This document shows, piece by piece, positions 12,491 to 22,357 of a stretch of 64,000 nucleotides of DNA; position 1 is the stretch's first letter, and each line of letters starts with the position of its first letter. The notes under the pieces were generated by a model. That model was not told the DNA's origin. It was given only the letters and a program-made list of their open reading frames with translations, and made no database searches. The position numbers and the translations under genes are program-made. This DNA comes from Lederbergia panacisoli. GTDB taxonomy: Bacteria; Bacillota; Bacilli; Bacillales; Bacillaceae_C. The stretch is from positions 1 through 64,000 of the forward strand of contig NZ_JANJGU010000017.1 in assembly GCF_024626525.1 (NCBI RefSeq), written 5' to 3'.

Positions 12491-12526
12491 CAAAGTCAGA
12501 TCTCTATTCTCGAATCTGACTTTTCC
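12491..12526 (+). terminator. Terminator after the DUF2207 gene
   Basis: AAAGTCAGAT pairs with ATCTGACTTT across a 13-nt loop and ends in a short T tract. It separates the inserted gene from dnaX. Confidence 0.7.
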
Positions 12527-12631
12527 ATTATAAGATTTTTTACGCTAGTTTCACTTTGTAAATACATCCCTGAATAAGGTATAATAAAAGGACGAGAACA
12601 AAGTGGGAAGTAATAAAAGGAGGGGAGAGGC

Positions 12632-14314
12632 ATGATGTACCAAGCACTTTATAGAGTATGGAGACCACAATCATTTGTCGATGTAATAGGGCAGGAACAT
12701 GTCACCAAAACATTGCAAAATGCTCTCCTCCAACAAAAGACTACCCATGCGTATTTGTTTTCAGGACCTCGAGGTACAGGGAAAACAAGTGCAGCAAAGA
12801 TTTTAGCTAAAGCAGTCAATTGTGAAAGAATGCCGATTGCAGAACCATGCAATGAATGTTCGGCTTGTCTAGGGATTATGGATGGCTCCATTCCTGATGT
12901 AATTGAAATTGACGCTGCTTCTAATAACGGGGTCGAGGAAATTCGCGATATTCGCGATAAAGTGAAATATGCACCTAACGCTGTTCCATATAAGGTCTAT
13001 ATTATTGACGAGGTGCATATGCTTTCCATTGGTGCATTTAATGCCCTTTTGAAAACATTGGAAGAACCGCCTAAACACGTGATTTTTATATTGGCAACAA
13101 CAGAACCTCATAAAATACCGCTAACGATCATTTCCCGATGCCAACGCTTTGATTTTAAACGAATAACAGCTCAAGATATAGTTGGGAGAATGGCTCATAT
13201 TGCGACGGAATCGGGTCTTCAATATGATGAAAAGGCGTTGCATATTATTGCACGTGCTGCTGGCGGTGGAATGCGTGATGCATTAAGTCTACTTGACCAA
13301 GCTGTTTCTTTTAGCACAGATCTTGTCACTGTAGAAGATGCATTAACGGTAACAGGTTCAGTTTCTCATAATTATTTAAATAAAATAGGCAGATCGATTT
13401 ATGAAAAAAACATTCCAGAAGCGTTAGCAACACTTGAAAAATTGATGCTTGAAGGAAAAGATCCGGCTCGATTTGCGGAAGATTTGATTTTGTATTATCG
13501 AGATATTCTCCTTTACAAAACGGCTCCGAACCTTGAGGAATCGTTGGAACGCGCCATGCTTGATGACGATTTTACAAAACTCTCAAGTGAAATACTACCG
13601 GAGCAAATATATGACTACATCGATACACTAAATCATACTCAGCAAGAAATGAAATTTTCCAACCATGCACGTATTTATTTGGAAGTTTGCTTAGTCAAGC
13701 TATGCCAAACGGAATTAAAGAATGCGGTAGAGTCGGTTGGTGTTCAAGAACTACATGCTAAAATAGCGTCGCTTGAAAAAGAAATCAATGAATTGAAAAC
13801 AAATCGCCCAATTGTTGAGGAAGCTTCAGGCTCCCAGTCTCCTAAGAAAACAGCCCGTCCATCAAAAGAATTCCGAGCAAATACGCGGATGATAAGGGAA
13901 ATTTTAACGGACGCGACGAGGGAAGATTTAAATTCCGTCAAAAGTCATTGGGGGGAATTGTTGGAGCAGTTAAATAGTAGGCAAATGCGTTCCCAATCCG
14001 CTTTATTGAATGATGCTGAACCAGCAGCGGCTTCGGCAACTGCATTCATATTAAAATTTAAGTATGAAATACATTGTAAAATGGCGATGGAAAACCAGTC
14101 ATTCTTAAATATTACATCAAGTATCCTTGAAGAAATTACAGGGAAAAAGCTTCAGTTTGTCGGGGTTCCGGAAGACCAATGGATGCAAATCCGCGAGGAC
14201 TTTTTACAAAATCAAAAGCAAGATGGAAAGCAAAATGAGGAAGAACATGAGGATCCACTAATAGCTGAGGCGATGAAGCTAGTGGGCGCTGACCTTGTTG
14301 AAATTAAAAACTAA
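12632..14314 (+). CDS. dnaX: DNA polymerase III subunit gamma/tau
   Basis: Clamp-loader ATPase and organiser of the replisome. The 560-aa protein has Walker A GPRGTGKT near residue 45 and four cysteines of the zinc module (CERMPIAEPCNECSAC). Walker B is VYIIDEVHM and sensor 1 lies near TTEPHKI. The C-terminal half carries the tau region. AGGAGG lies upstream. ATG occurs twice (12632, 12635); the first matches the B. subtilis N-terminus. A TATAAT at 12580 may be its -10. It starts the cluster dnaX-ebfC-recR-yaaL-bofA. Confidence 0.97.
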   Translation: MMYQALYRVWRPQSFVDVIGQEHVTKTLQNALLQQKTTHAYLFSGPRGTGKTSAAKILAKAVNCERMPIAEPCNECSACLGIMDGSIPDVIEIDAASNNGVEEIRDIRDKVKYAPNAVPYKVYIIDEVHMLSIGAFNALLKTLEEPPKHVIFILATTEPHKIPLTIISRCQRFDFKRITAQDIVGRMAHIATESGLQYDEKALHIIARAAGGGMRDALSLLDQAVSFSTDLVTVEDALTVTGSVSHNYLNKIGRSIYEKNIPEALATLEKLMLEGKDPARFAEDLILYYRDILLYKTAPNLEESLERAMLDDDFTKLSSEILPEQIYDYIDTLNHTQQEMKFSNHARIYLEVCLVKLCQTELKNAVESVGVQELHAKIASLEKEINELKTNRPIVEEASGSQSPKKTARPSKEFRANTRMIREILTDATREDLNSVKSHWGELLEQLNSRQMRSQSALLNDAEPAAASATAFILKFKYEIHCKMAMENQSFLNITSSILEEITGKKLQFVGVPEDQWMQIREDFLQNQKQDGKQNEEEHEDPLIAEAMKLVGADLVEIKN

Positions 14315-14338
14315 ATGATTAATTGGAGGTAGTGTAAG

Positions 14339-14659
14339 ATGATGCGAGGAATGGGAAATATGCAAGGTATGATGAAACAAATGCAAAAAATGCAAAAGAA
14401 AATGGCTGAGGCTCAAGAAAAACTAGGTGAAGAGCGAATCGAAGGTACAGCTGGCGGCGGCATGGTAACAGTCGTTGTATCTGGCCATAAGGAAATAGTT
14501 GAAGTGAATATTAAGGAAGAAGTTGTGGACCCTGAAGATATTGAAATGCTGCAGGACTTAATACTTGCTGCAACGAACGATGCGTTAAAGCAAGCAGAAG
14601 ATTTAACTAATCAAACAATGGGGCAATTCACTAAGGGAATCAACCTTCCAGGGTTTTAG
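14339..14659 (+). CDS. ebfC: Nucleoid-associated protein of the YbaB/EbfC family
   Basis: Small DNA-binding dimer (106 aa; yaaK in B. subtilis). It is Met/Gln/Lys-rich at the start ([19 protein letters not shown]), followed by the family core [19 protein letters not shown] and the ending [13 protein letters not shown]. Two ATG codons are adjacent (14339, 14342); GGAGGT is 8 nt before the first, but the family usually starts MRGM, which fits the second. It lies in the dnaX-recR pair, a near-universal bacterial arrangement. Confidence 0.94.
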   Translation: MMRGMGNMQGMMKQMQKMQKKMAEAQEKLGEERIEGTAGGGMVTVVVSGHKEIVEVNIKEEVVDPEDIEMLQDLILAATNDALKQAEDLTNQTMGQFTKGINLPGF

Positions 14660-14670
14660 GAGGATTCACG

Positions 14671-15267
14671 ATGCATTATCCAGAACCAATATCAAAGCTG
14701 ATCGACAGCTTTATGAAACTGCCGGGGATCGGGCCGAAAACAGCAGCCCGCCTGGCGTTTTTTGTTCTTAATATGAAGGAAGAGACAGTGCTGGACTTTG
14801 CAAAAGCTCTTGTCAATGCGAAACGAGACTTAGGCTATTGTTCCGTTTGTGGTCATATTACGGACCAGGATCCTTGTTATATTTGTAAAGACCCACGTCG
14901 CGATCGCAGTGTTATTTGTACAGTTCAGGAGCCAAAAGACGTGATTGCGATGGAAAAGATGAAGGAATTTAATGGGCTTTACCATGTTTTACACGGGTCC
15001 ATATCCCCAATGGAAGGGATTGGCCCCGAAGATATTAACATACCTGATTTACTGAAAAGGCTTCAAGATGAAACGGTCCAAGAGGTTATTTTGGCAACAA
15101 ACCCGAATATTGAAGGGGAAGCGACAGCCATGTATATCTCACGTCTCTTGAAACCATCTGGAATTAAAGTAACGAGGATTGCACACGGGCTCCCGGTTGG
15201 TGGAGACTTGGAGTATGCTGATGAAGTGACTCTATCAAAAGCACTTGAAGGCAGAAGAGAAATTTAA
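14671..15267 (+). CDS. recR: Recombination mediator RecR
   Basis: Acts with RecO to load RecA onto gapped DNA. The 198 aa are typical. The order is: helix-hairpin-helix [15 protein letters not shown] near residue 15, a C4 zinc finger [16 protein letters not shown] near 54, and a Toprim domain starting [22 protein letters not shown] precedes the ATG, 11 nt after ebfC. Confidence 0.97.
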   Translation: MHYPEPISKLIDSFMKLPGIGPKTAARLAFFVLNMKEETVLDFAKALVNAKRDLGYCSVCGHITDQDPCYICKDPRRDRSVICTVQEPKDVIAMEKMKEFNGLYHVLHGSISPMEGIGPEDINIPDLLKRLQDETVQEVILATNPNIEGEATAMYISRLLKPSGIKVTRIAHGLPVGGDLEYADEVTLSKALEGRREI

Positions 15268-15285
15268 AGGCGGAGGAATCTTGAA

Positions 15286-15501
15286 GTGTTTAAGAAAAAG
15301 CAAAAACTCCGTAAGGAATATGATCAGAAACTAATTGAACTGATGGATACCACTAAAAATGATTGGATGATCCAATCCCAACTTATCAATTTGAGTTTTG
15401 AGAAAAGTGATGATTTAGAGGCCATTACTCAACTTGCAAAAGCAAAATACTTTTTTTTGTTTCAAGAAGCGAAGGTAAGAAAAATCGCCATCATTAAATA
15501 A
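15286..15501 (+). CDS. yaaL: YaaL family protein (DUF2508)
   Basis: Short charged protein of 71 aa with no known function, found between recR and bofA in Bacillus. It is mostly helical (KKKQKLRKEYDQKLIELM) with a conserved KAKYFFLFQEAK. Start is GTG at 15286 behind GGCGGAGG. It is probably cotranscribed with recR. Confidence 0.85.
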   Translation: MFKKKQKLRKEYDQKLIELMDTTKNDWMIQSQLINLSFEKSDDLEAITQLAKAKYFFLFQEAKVRKIAIIK

Positions 15502-15577
15502 CGTCGTTAAACAAAAGTTCTTTTCGGACAATCCTTTCATACAATGAATTAAAGGATGGATTCGGGAGGGACGGTTT

Positions 15578-15841
15578 TTGGAGTCAATTATTATCATATC
15601 TGCCATTTGTGTGTTAATTATTTTCTTATTAATGGCTGGCTTGCCGGGCAAGGCTTTGAAGTGGATCGGCCAAGCTTGTATGAAACTAGTAATAGGAGCA
15701 TTGTTTTTATTTTTCTTGAATGCCGTTGGAAATCAATTCGGGATATTTGTACCAATCAATTTTGCCACTTCCGCGATCTCAGGGTTCTTAGGAATACCAG
15801 GAGTAGCTGCACTTGCAATGATTCAGTTATGGATTATTTAA
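15578..15841 (+). CDS. bofA: Inhibitor of pro-sigma-K processing BofA
   Basis: Mother-cell membrane protein that blocks the SpoIVFB protease until the forespore signals, which delays sigma-K activation. The 87 aa form two hydrophobic segments (about residues 3-20 and 30-52) and a conserved C-terminal block (VPINFATSAISGFLGIPGVA). Start is TTG at 15578 with GGAGGG 8 nt upstream; the overlapping frame from 15556 is a shadow. It follows recR and yaaL as in B. subtilis. Confidence 0.93.
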   Translation: MESIIIISAICVLIIFLLMAGLPGKALKWIGQACMKLVIGALFLFFLNAVGNQFGIFVPINFATSAISGFLGIPGVAALAMIQLWII

Positions 15842-15891
15842 AATTCACTTTCGAATGAAGGTGGATTTTATTTTTTTGCAAAAACGGGTAA

Positions 15892-15920
15892 TTGACACTA
15901 CATCATAACCGTGTTAGGAT
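15892..15920 (+). promoter_or_regulatory. Promoter of tRNA-Ile
   Basis: Perfect TTGACA (15892-15897), 17 nt, TAGGAT (15915-15920), 29 nt before the tRNA. Confidence 0.75.
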
Positions 15921-15949
15921 ATAAAAGTCGTTTGTGAATTTTTAAATGT

Positions 15950-16023
<74 letters not shown>

Positions 16024-16067
16024 TCACCCCACATTGATAACGGGAACTTAGTTCCGCTTTCAGTATA

Positions 16068-16108
16068 AAGGGCATGATTTGGTGAACACCATTTCTTGTC
16101 CTTTTTTT
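16068..16108 (+). terminator. Terminator after tRNA-Ile
   Basis: Imperfect stem from AAGGGCATGATTTGGTG to CACCATTTCTTGTCCTT, then a T run. About 13 of 17 positions pair. Confidence 0.65.
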
Positions 16109-16198
16109 GATTATCTATACAGTACAAACACAGCAACTGTCCCCGCTGCATACAATTAGAATGCAGGGATTCGCAATATGTAAAATCTTAAAAATAGT

Positions 16199-16228
16199 GT
16201 ATACAAATAAAGGAAGATGCACAAACTG
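16199..16228 (+). promoter_or_regulatory. Possible sigma-F type promoter of csfB
   Basis: GTATA (16199-16203), 15 nt, GCACAAACTG, a partial match to the sigma-F -10 (GGnnAnAnTA). csfB is a known forespore gene in B. subtilis, which makes the match more likely than chance. Confidence 0.35.
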
Positions 16229-16248
16229 ATATGTATGGAGGTGGAGTT

Positions 16249-16422
16249 GTGGAAAAATGCATAATTTGTGAGGAAACGGGGAAACAAGGTATTCATCTTT
16301 ATACATCTTTTATTTGTACAGATTGTGAGAAAGCTATGATTGCCACAAGTACGAAGGATCCGATCTATAAATATTATATTAAACAATTAAAAGCGATTAC
16401 TGAAACGAAGATATTTTCATAA
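16249..16422 (+). CDS. csfB: Anti-sigma factor CsfB (Gin)
   Basis: Forespore zinc protein that binds sigma-G, and also sigma-E, to prevent their early activity. Here it has 57 aa. The zinc ligands are CIIC near the start and CTDC about 20 residues later, around the signature GIHLYTSFIC. GTG at 16249 is chosen since GGAGG lies 7 nt upstream; an ATG at 16231 would precede that ribosome-binding site. B. subtilis has xpaC and yaaN after csfB, but here yaaO follows directly. Confidence 0.9.
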   Translation: MEKCIICEETGKQGIHLYTSFICTDCEKAMIATSTKDPIYKYYIKQLKAITETKIFS

Positions 16423-16432
16423 ATTTACGAAT

Positions 16433-16470
16433 GCCCAGGCTAAAAAAGAATACAGCCTGGCTTTTTGCTG
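16433..16470 (+). terminator. csfB terminator
   Basis: GCCCAGGCT pairs with AGCCTGGCT, loop of 12 nt, then TTTTT. Confidence 0.85.
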
Positions 16471-16519
16471 TCTAAATAGTAAAATAAAAGGAAAGAAATG
16501 AAGTAAGAGAGGTTTTTAC

Positions 16520-17941
16520 ATGCATCAAAGGAACATGCCTCTATATAATCGTTTGATCACGCATATTTCGAATAAACCGATTTCCTTCCATGTGCCTGGG
16601 CATAAGAATGGTGAATTGCTAGAGGAGGAAAATCCATTTAAGGAATTTGCTCAATTTGATGTCACTGAGCTTACGGGCCTGGATGATTTACACGATTCAC
16701 AGGGAGCCATTAAGGATGCTCAACATTTGTTGACAGAGCTATATAATTCTAGAAAAAGCTATTTTCTTGTAAATGGAAGTACAGTGGGGAATTTAGCGAT
16801 GATTTTAGCAACTTGCCACGAAGATGATACTGTCTTGGTGCAGCGCAACTGCCATAAATCTATATTGAATGGCCTAATGCTGGCAAAAGTAAATCCCATT
16901 TTCTTTTCACCGGAAATGAATAAAAGCCTTTCGATTCCAGCTGGACCAAATCCAGAACTTATCCGGCATGCCATCGGGGAGTACCCGCACGCCAAAGTAT
17001 TGATACTCACGTATCCTGATTATTATGGACAAGCTTATCATATTAAGGAAATTATTGATATTGCACACGAACATAATATGATTGTACTCGTTGATGAGGC
17101 TCACGGTGCACATTTTCAGCTTGGTGACCCGTTTCCAGCATCATCGCTTGAGCTTGGCGCCGATATTGTGGTTCATTCCGCGCACAAAACATTGCCGGCG
17201 ATGACGATGGGTTCATTTCTACATATTAATAGTGAAAAAATTTCTGAGCAAAAAGTTGAATTTTACTTAAATGTCCTTCAGTCAAGCAGCCCTTCTTATC
17301 CAATTATGGCTTCACTTGATTACGCGCGTTATTATTTAAGTAATTTTACAAAAGAGGATATAGCTTTTTTCATCCAAGAGAGACATTTATTTATTAAGCA
17401 ATTGCAAGAGGGTTCAGGGCTCGCTGTCATTACAACGGATGATCCGCTAAAATTAATAGTGCGTCACGAAAGCTTAACTGGCTTTGAATTACAATCTCAG
17501 TTTGAAAAGGCAGGTATTTTTTCTGAACTGGCGGACCTCTATCAAGTGTTGCTAATACTCCCTTTAGTAAAACAAGATACGAGATTTCCATTTTCAGAAG
17601 CCATCGAAAGAATTCGTCTGTTGTCTTTGGAATCACGAAAAACTTCCGATGAAATCAATATCTTTACGGAAATAAAGAATCCCGTCGACTTAATGGAATT
17701 ATCCTATACGTATAAAGAAATGCTCAATATGCCATATGAGTGGGTATATATAAATCATTCCGTTGGAAGGATTGCAGCCAAAATGATTATTCCGTATCCT
17801 CCGGGTATTCCATTGCTTTTACCTGGGGAGAAAGTTACGGAAGAGCATCTACAACATTTACAAGCACTTATTCAAGGAGGCGCGCGCTTTCAAGGTGAGA
17901 CAGAAAAGATGGCAGTTTTTATTGATGTTCATGAAACTTGA
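16520..17941 (+). CDS. yaaO: PLP-dependent Orn/Lys/Arg decarboxylase family protein
   Basis: Fold-type I PLP enzyme of 473 aa, like B. subtilis YaaO. Features are an N-terminal FHVPGHKNG, a LVDEAHGAHF segment carrying the PLP-binding Asp, and SAHKTLPAMTMG with the Schiff-base lysine near residue 227. The C-terminal decarboxylase domain ends PYPPGIPLLLPGE. The substrate is not predictable from sequence; a basic amino acid is expected from the family. It lies 36 bp upstream of tmk. Confidence 0.9.
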   Translation: MHQRNMPLYNRLITHISNKPISFHVPGHKNGELLEEENPFKEFAQFDVTELTGLDDLHDSQGAIKDAQHLLTELYNSRKSYFLVNGSTVGNLAMILATCHEDDTVLVQRNCHKSILNGLMLAKVNPIFFSPEMNKSLSIPAGPNPELIRHAIGEYPHAKVLILTYPDYYGQAYHIKEIIDIAHEHNMIVLVDEAHGAHFQLGDPFPASSLELGADIVVHSAHKTLPAMTMGSFLHINSEKISEQKVEFYLNVLQSSSPSYPIMASLDYARYYLSNFTKEDIAFFIQERHLFIKQLQEGSGLAVITTDDPLKLIVRHESLTGFELQSQFEKAGIFSELADLYQVLLILPLVKQDTRFPFSEAIERIRLLSLESRKTSDEINIFTEIKNPVDLMELSYTYKEMLNMPYEWVYINHSVGRIAAKMIIPYPPGIPLLLPGEKVTEEHLQHLQALIQGGARFQGETEKMAVFIDVHET

Positions 17942-17977
17942 ATAGTATACTAATATCACAATCAGCGGAGGAAAATA

Positions 17978-18616
17978 ATGCAAGGATTATTTATTACGAT
18001 GGAAGGGCCAGAGGGAGCGGGGAAAACAACGATTCTTCAAAAATTGGCAAAGGAATTGGGCGAGCGTAAATTTGATGTTGTGTTAACCCGTGAACCAGGC
18101 GGAATCCACATTTCGGAACAAATCAGACAAGTTATTTTAGATCCGAATCATACAGCGATGGATAGCCGTACAGAAGCATTGTTATATGCGGCGGCTCGGA
18201 GACAACATTTAATTGAAAAAGTTGTTCCGGCATTGGAACGGGGAGCCATCGTTCTGTGCGATCGATTTATTGATAGTTCCCTTGCGTATCAAGGCTATGC
18301 AAGAGGACTTGGAATTGAAGAGATTTTTACAATTAATCAGTTTGCGATACAGGATTTAATGCCTGAGAAAACTTTTTATTTTGATATTGAGCCGGAAGTT
18401 GGTTTAAAAAGAATTGAGCAGAATAAAGGACGGGAGATAAACCGTCTTGACCTGGAAAAGTTAGATTTCCACCATCGTGTCAGGGAAGGGTATAAAACTC
18501 TACTAAAAATGTTTCCTGATCGTATCGTGGAAATTGATGCTAGTGAACCAATTGAAACGGTTTTTCAGCATACAAAAAGATTACTAGAAGAGTTAATTGC
18601 AAAAAATGATATGTAA
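17978..18616 (+). CDS. tmk: Thymidylate kinase
   Basis: Phosphorylates dTMP to dTDP. The 212-aa protein has the P-loop [10 protein letters not shown] near residue 9, the DR(F/Y) motif in [20 protein letters not shown], and a LID segment [21 protein letters not shown] precedes the ATG. In B. subtilis it stands in the same tmk-yaaQ-holB cluster supporting replication. Confidence 0.97.
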   Translation: MQGLFITMEGPEGAGKTTILQKLAKELGERKFDVVLTREPGGIHISEQIRQVILDPNHTAMDSRTEALLYAAARRQHLIEKVVPALERGAIVLCDRFIDSSLAYQGYARGLGIEEIFTINQFAIQDLMPEKTFYFDIEPEVGLKRIEQNKGREINRLDLEKLDFHHRVREGYKTLLKMFPDRIVEIDASEPIETVFQHTKRLLEELIAKNDM

Positions 18617-18712
18617 ATTGGCGAGAAAATTCGCGATTATCGATGTAACATACTGAGAATAGCTGATATAATAAGTAATAAGGAGATAGTTAGCAAATTT
18701 ATGGAGGGGTGA

Positions 18713-19048
<336 letters not shown>

Positions 19049-19083
19049 CGCAATATTATATACGTTAGCGAGTGAATGATGCC

Positions 19084-20085
19084 ATGAATTGGCAAGACTT
19101 TGAACAAGAGCAGCCGTTTGCGGCGAAAATGTTAAAAAGCAGCATCGAAAAAAAGCGTGTGGCCCATGCCTATTTGTTTGAAGGGGAGCATGGTACTGGA
19201 AAGCGTGCTGCAAGCCTATTAATGGCTGAGAGCTTATTTTGTGAAAATCTACAACAAAACTTCATTCCGTGCGGCGACTGTGTGAATTGCAAAAGGATAA
19301 GAAGTGGCAATCATCCTGATATTCATATAGTAGAGCCGGACGGATTATCAATAAAAATCGAACAAATTCGTTCATTAAGAACGGAGTTTAGTAAATCTGG
19401 GGTAGAATCAAAGAAAAAATTATATATCATCATAGATGCAGAAAAAATGACAATTCCAGCAGCCAATAGTTTGTTAAAGTTTCTAGAAGAACCAAATGTA
19501 GAAACAACTGCTCTTCTCGTTACGGAACAACCTCAGCGTATCCTTCCTACTATTTTATCGCGCTGTCAAACAGTGTCATTTAAGGCGATACCGGTTGAAG
19601 TGTTTACTAAAAAACTGCAGGATGCTGGAATAAACAACGTAAAAGCCCCGCTTTTAGCAGCCATTACCAATCATTTACAGGAAGCATTGGAGTTGAATGG
19701 CGATGATTGGTTTGCACAAGCAAGAAAAATAGTGTTAAACTTATATGAAGTCCAGAAGAAGGGTACACTTTACGCCATGACTTCCCTTCAGGACGAATGG
19801 ATACACCATTTCAAAGAGAAAGCGCAAATCGATTTAGGGTTAAATCTTTTGCTTCTAATATATAAAGATATTCTATATATTCAATTGGGGAAAGAAGAGC
19901 AGCTTGTCTATCCCGACTTTCGGGATGTATTTGCAGCGGATGCGCTGCAAACCTCTTCAAGAAGGCTGTCTGAACAAATGACTGCAATTTTGGAAGCCAA
20001 ACGGAAATTAAATGCAAATATGAATGCCCATCTTTTGATGGAGCAGCTTGTGCTAAATTTGCAGGGGGGACCTTCTTGTGTATAA
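19084..20085 (+). CDS. holB: DNA polymerase III subunit delta'
   Basis: Clamp-loader subunit that assembles with DnaX and HolA. It has 333 aa, with a P-loop-like EGEHGTGK near residue 37 and a four-cysteine zinc module (CENLQQNFIPCGDCVNCKR). The SRC motif is ILSRCQTVSF. ATG at 19084 gives MNWQDFEQ, which fits the family; a GTG at 19072 would add four residues and has no ribosome-binding site. The 3' end overlaps ricT by 8 bp. Confidence 0.94.
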   Translation: MNWQDFEQEQPFAAKMLKSSIEKKRVAHAYLFEGEHGTGKRAASLLMAESLFCENLQQNFIPCGDCVNCKRIRSGNHPDIHIVEPDGLSIKIEQIRSLRTEFSKSGVESKKKLYIIIDAEKMTIPAANSLLKFLEEPNVETTALLVTEQPQRILPTILSRCQTVSFKAIPVEVFTKKLQDAGINNVKAPLLAAITNHLQEALELNGDDWFAQARKIVLNLYEVQKKGTLYAMTSLQDEWIHHFKEKAQIDLGLNLLLLIYKDILYIQLGKEEQLVYPDFRDVFAADALQTSSRRLSEQMTAILEAKRKLNANMNAHLLMEQLVLNLQGGPSCV

Positions 20086-20905
20086 TGTTGTAGGTGTCCG
20101 GTTTAAAAAAGCCGGTAAAATATATTATTTTGATCCGGGTGATCACCCAATCCGCAAGAATGATTTTGTGATTGTGGAAACGGCTCGTGGGATTGAATAT
20201 GGAAAAGCCGTTACAGAAAAAAAACAAGTCCATGATCATGATGTAGTTCTTCCGCTAAAAAAAGTAGTGCGGATGGCGGATCAGAAGGATCAATTAAACG
20301 TTGAAGAAAATAAAACAGCTGCTGCGGAGGCATATCAAGTCTGCAATGAGAAAATTATTGAACATAGTCTTGATATGAAGCTAGTAGATGTTGAATATAC
20401 ATTTGATCGCAATAAAGTTATTTTTTATTTTACAGCTGATGGACGAATTGATTTTCGTGACCTCGTAAAGGACTTAGCGGCTATTTTTAGAACGAGAATT
20501 GAGCTAAGACAAATTGGCGTAAGAGACGAAGCGAAAATGTTGGGTGGAATTGGTCCCTGCGGCCGTATGCTCTGCTGTTCTACCTTTTTAGGTGATTTTG
20601 AGCCAGTTTCAATTAAAATGGCAAAGGATCAAAATTTGTCTTTAAATCCGACCAAAATTTCGGGACTTTGCGGACGGCTTATGTGCTGTTTAAAATATGA
20701 AAATGATGAATATGAGGCAGCTAAGGCAGAATTGCCGGATGTTGGTGATGCCATTAAAACACCTGATGGATCAGGGAAGGTCATTGGGTTAAATATATTA
20801 GAGCGCTTAATCCAGGTAGAATTACCGGAGCAAGAGCGCATATTGGAATATACGCTTGAGGAAATTGCTAGTGAAAGTGCAACATCTGTCCCGGCTAGGG
20901 AATAA
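20078..20905 (+). CDS. ricT: RicT (YaaT), Fe-S stimulatory protein of the Y-complex
   Basis: Together with RicA and RicF it stimulates RNase Y-dependent mRNA maturation and helps Spo0A phosphorylation. The 275-aa PSP1 protein has cysteine-rich clusters for the Fe-S centre: GPCGRMLCCSTFL and SGLCGRLMCCLKYE. Start is GTG at 20078 with AGGGGGGA 8 nt upstream, inside the holB end, so the two are translationally coupled. Confidence 0.94.
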   Translation: MYNVVGVRFKKAGKIYYFDPGDHPIRKNDFVIVETARGIEYGKAVTEKKQVHDHDVVLPLKKVVRMADQKDQLNVEENKTAAAEAYQVCNEKIIEHSLDMKLVDVEYTFDRNKVIFYFTADGRIDFRDLVKDLAAIFRTRIELRQIGVRDEAKMLGGIGPCGRMLCCSTFLGDFEPVSIKMAKDQNLSLNPTKISGLCGRLMCCLKYENDEYEAAKAELPDVGDAIKTPDGSGKVIGLNILERLIQVELPEQERILEYTLEEIASESATSVPARE

Positions 20906-20918
20906 TGAGGTGTAAGTC

Positions 20919-21284
20919 ATGGATAAAAAGGAGTTCTTCGATTCAGTCAGTAGCATGGAAATGCAAATAGGCCATCTATATCAACAGCTTGGAGAACTAA
21001 AACAATATCTTGCTGAATTAATTGAAGAAAACCATGTGTTAAAACTGGAAAATGACCATTTGCGCAAGGTAATGGAAACAGAAGCTCCAGAATCGGATGC
21101 CTCGCCTGAAGAAAGAAATAGTCCAGGAAAAAGTGTGTACGAAAAGATTTCTGAAATTGGCGAAGGCTATGATAATTTGGCTAGACTGTATCAAGAAGGC
21201 TTCCATATTTGTAATGTCCATTTTGGCAGCCCCCGCCGTGACGAAGACTGCTTGTTTTGCTTATCCTTTTTGAATAAAAAATAA
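20919..21284 (+). CDS. yabA: Replication initiation control protein YabA
   Basis: Binds DnaA and DnaN to prevent over-initiation. The 121 aa comprise an N-terminal coiled coil (about residues 1-55) that tetramerises, a linker rich in E/S/P, and a zinc module [20 protein letters not shown]. Its order after ricT is as in B. subtilis. A terminator follows. Confidence 0.94.
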   Translation: MDKKEFFDSVSSMEMQIGHLYQQLGELKQYLAELIEENHVLKLENDHLRKVMETEAPESDASPEERNSPGKSVYEKISEIGEGYDNLARLYQEGFHICNVHFGSPRRDEDCLFCLSFLNKK

Positions 21285-21286
21285 TG

Positions 21287-21323
21287 CTAAGCCCTTCCTC
21301 TTCTATATGAGGAGGGTTCTTTT
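21287..21323 (+). terminator. yabA terminator
   Basis: GCCCTTCCTC pairs with GAGGAGGGTT, followed by CTTTTTTT. It lies just before the yabB start, so yabB may need its own promoter or read-through. Confidence 0.75.
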
Positions 21324-21342
21324 TTTGGAGAGTGTACGGTTT

Positions 21343-22086
21343 ATGGTAAATCTTTATGAAGATGAACGTTTAGATTACTTGTTAGCAGAGAATCTGCGGA
21401 TTATTCAAAGTCCATCTGTATTCGCATTTTCGTTAGATGCCGTTTTATTGGCACGTTTTACGTATTTGCCGATTCAAAAGGGCAATATTATCGATCTTTG
21501 CAGCGGCAACGGTGTTATCCCTCTTTTACTTAGCCCTAAAACGAAAGCGAAGATTATTGGTGTTGAAATCCAAGAGAGGCTATATGATATGGCCATTCGG
21601 AGCGTTTCATACAATGATTTGGATGATAGAATTCACATGATTCACGGGGATATAAAAGATATGCCAAAGCGACTTGGGCATGATCGATTTGATGTCGTCA
21701 CATGTAATCCACCGTATTTTTTATCACCATCCGCTGACGTGATCAACCCAAATGAGCACTTAGCAATCGCGCGCCATGAGATTCTTTGTACACTTGAAGA
21801 TGCCGTGAAAACGAGCAGTCAGCTCCTTAGGCAAGGTGGGAAAGCTGCGTTTGTACATAGACCGGAGCGATTAATGGATATTTTAACCATCATGAGGGAG
21901 TATCGCTTGGAGCCGAAAAGACTTCGATTCGTCTATCCAAAGGCAGGGAAAGAGGCAAATACGATCTTAGTTGAAGGGATTAAGGATGGAAATGCAGGAT
22001 TGAAGGTATTGCCTCCACTTTTTGTCTATAATGAAGAAAATGAATATACAGATGAAGTGAGAGAAATCTTATATGGAAGCAAATGA
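21343..22086 (+). CDS. yabB: tRNA1(Val) adenine-37 N6-methyltransferase family (YabB)
   Basis: SAM-dependent methyltransferase of the TrmN6/YfiC family, predicted to act on tRNA. The 247 aa show the SAM site [15 protein letters not shown] near residue 48 and the N6-adenine motif NPPY near 118. ATG at 21343 matches the family start ([14 protein letters not shown]); a frame from 21307 begins inside the terminator hairpin. It overlaps yazA by 14 bp. The exact tRNA target is assumed from the family. Confidence 0.88.
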   Translation: MVNLYEDERLDYLLAENLRIIQSPSVFAFSLDAVLLARFTYLPIQKGNIIDLCSGNGVIPLLLSPKTKAKIIGVEIQERLYDMAIRSVSYNDLDDRIHMIHGDIKDMPKRLGHDRFDVVTCNPPYFLSPSADVINPNEHLAIARHEILCTLEDAVKTSSQLLRQGGKAAFVHRPERLMDILTIMREYRLEPKRLRFVYPKAGKEANTILVEGIKDGNAGLKVLPPLFVYNEENEYTDEVREILYGSK

Positions 22087-22357
22087 CCATTATTTTTATG
22101 TGCTGGAATGTAAGGATGGCTCTTATTATGGCGGCTACACAGTTGATCCTTCCCGTCGACTTGCTGAGCATAATAGTGGAAAAGGCGCCAAATATACGAG
22201 AGTGCGGAAGCCTGTGAAGATGATTTATGCTGAAAAACATGATAGTAAAAGTGAAGCGCTTCGGGCAGAATATGCCTTTAAACAATTGACTCGAAGAAAA
22301 AAAGAACAATTTCTTAGTGAAGCAGGTGAGTGGGATGCAAATTCAGAAGAGTTTTAG
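22073..22357 (+). CDS. yazA: GIY-YIG superfamily protein YazA
   Basis: 94-aa stand-alone GIY-YIG nuclease-fold domain. The signature is [15 protein letters not shown] with the conserved Arg in [18 protein letters not shown]. The cellular role is not known. It overlaps both neighbours (yabB and rsmI), so the three are probably translationally coupled. Confidence 0.9.
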   Translation: MEANDHYFYVLECKDGSYYGGYTVDPSRRLAEHNSGKGAKYTRVRKPVKMIYAEKHDSKSEALRAEYAFKQLTRRKKEQFLSEAGEWDANSEEF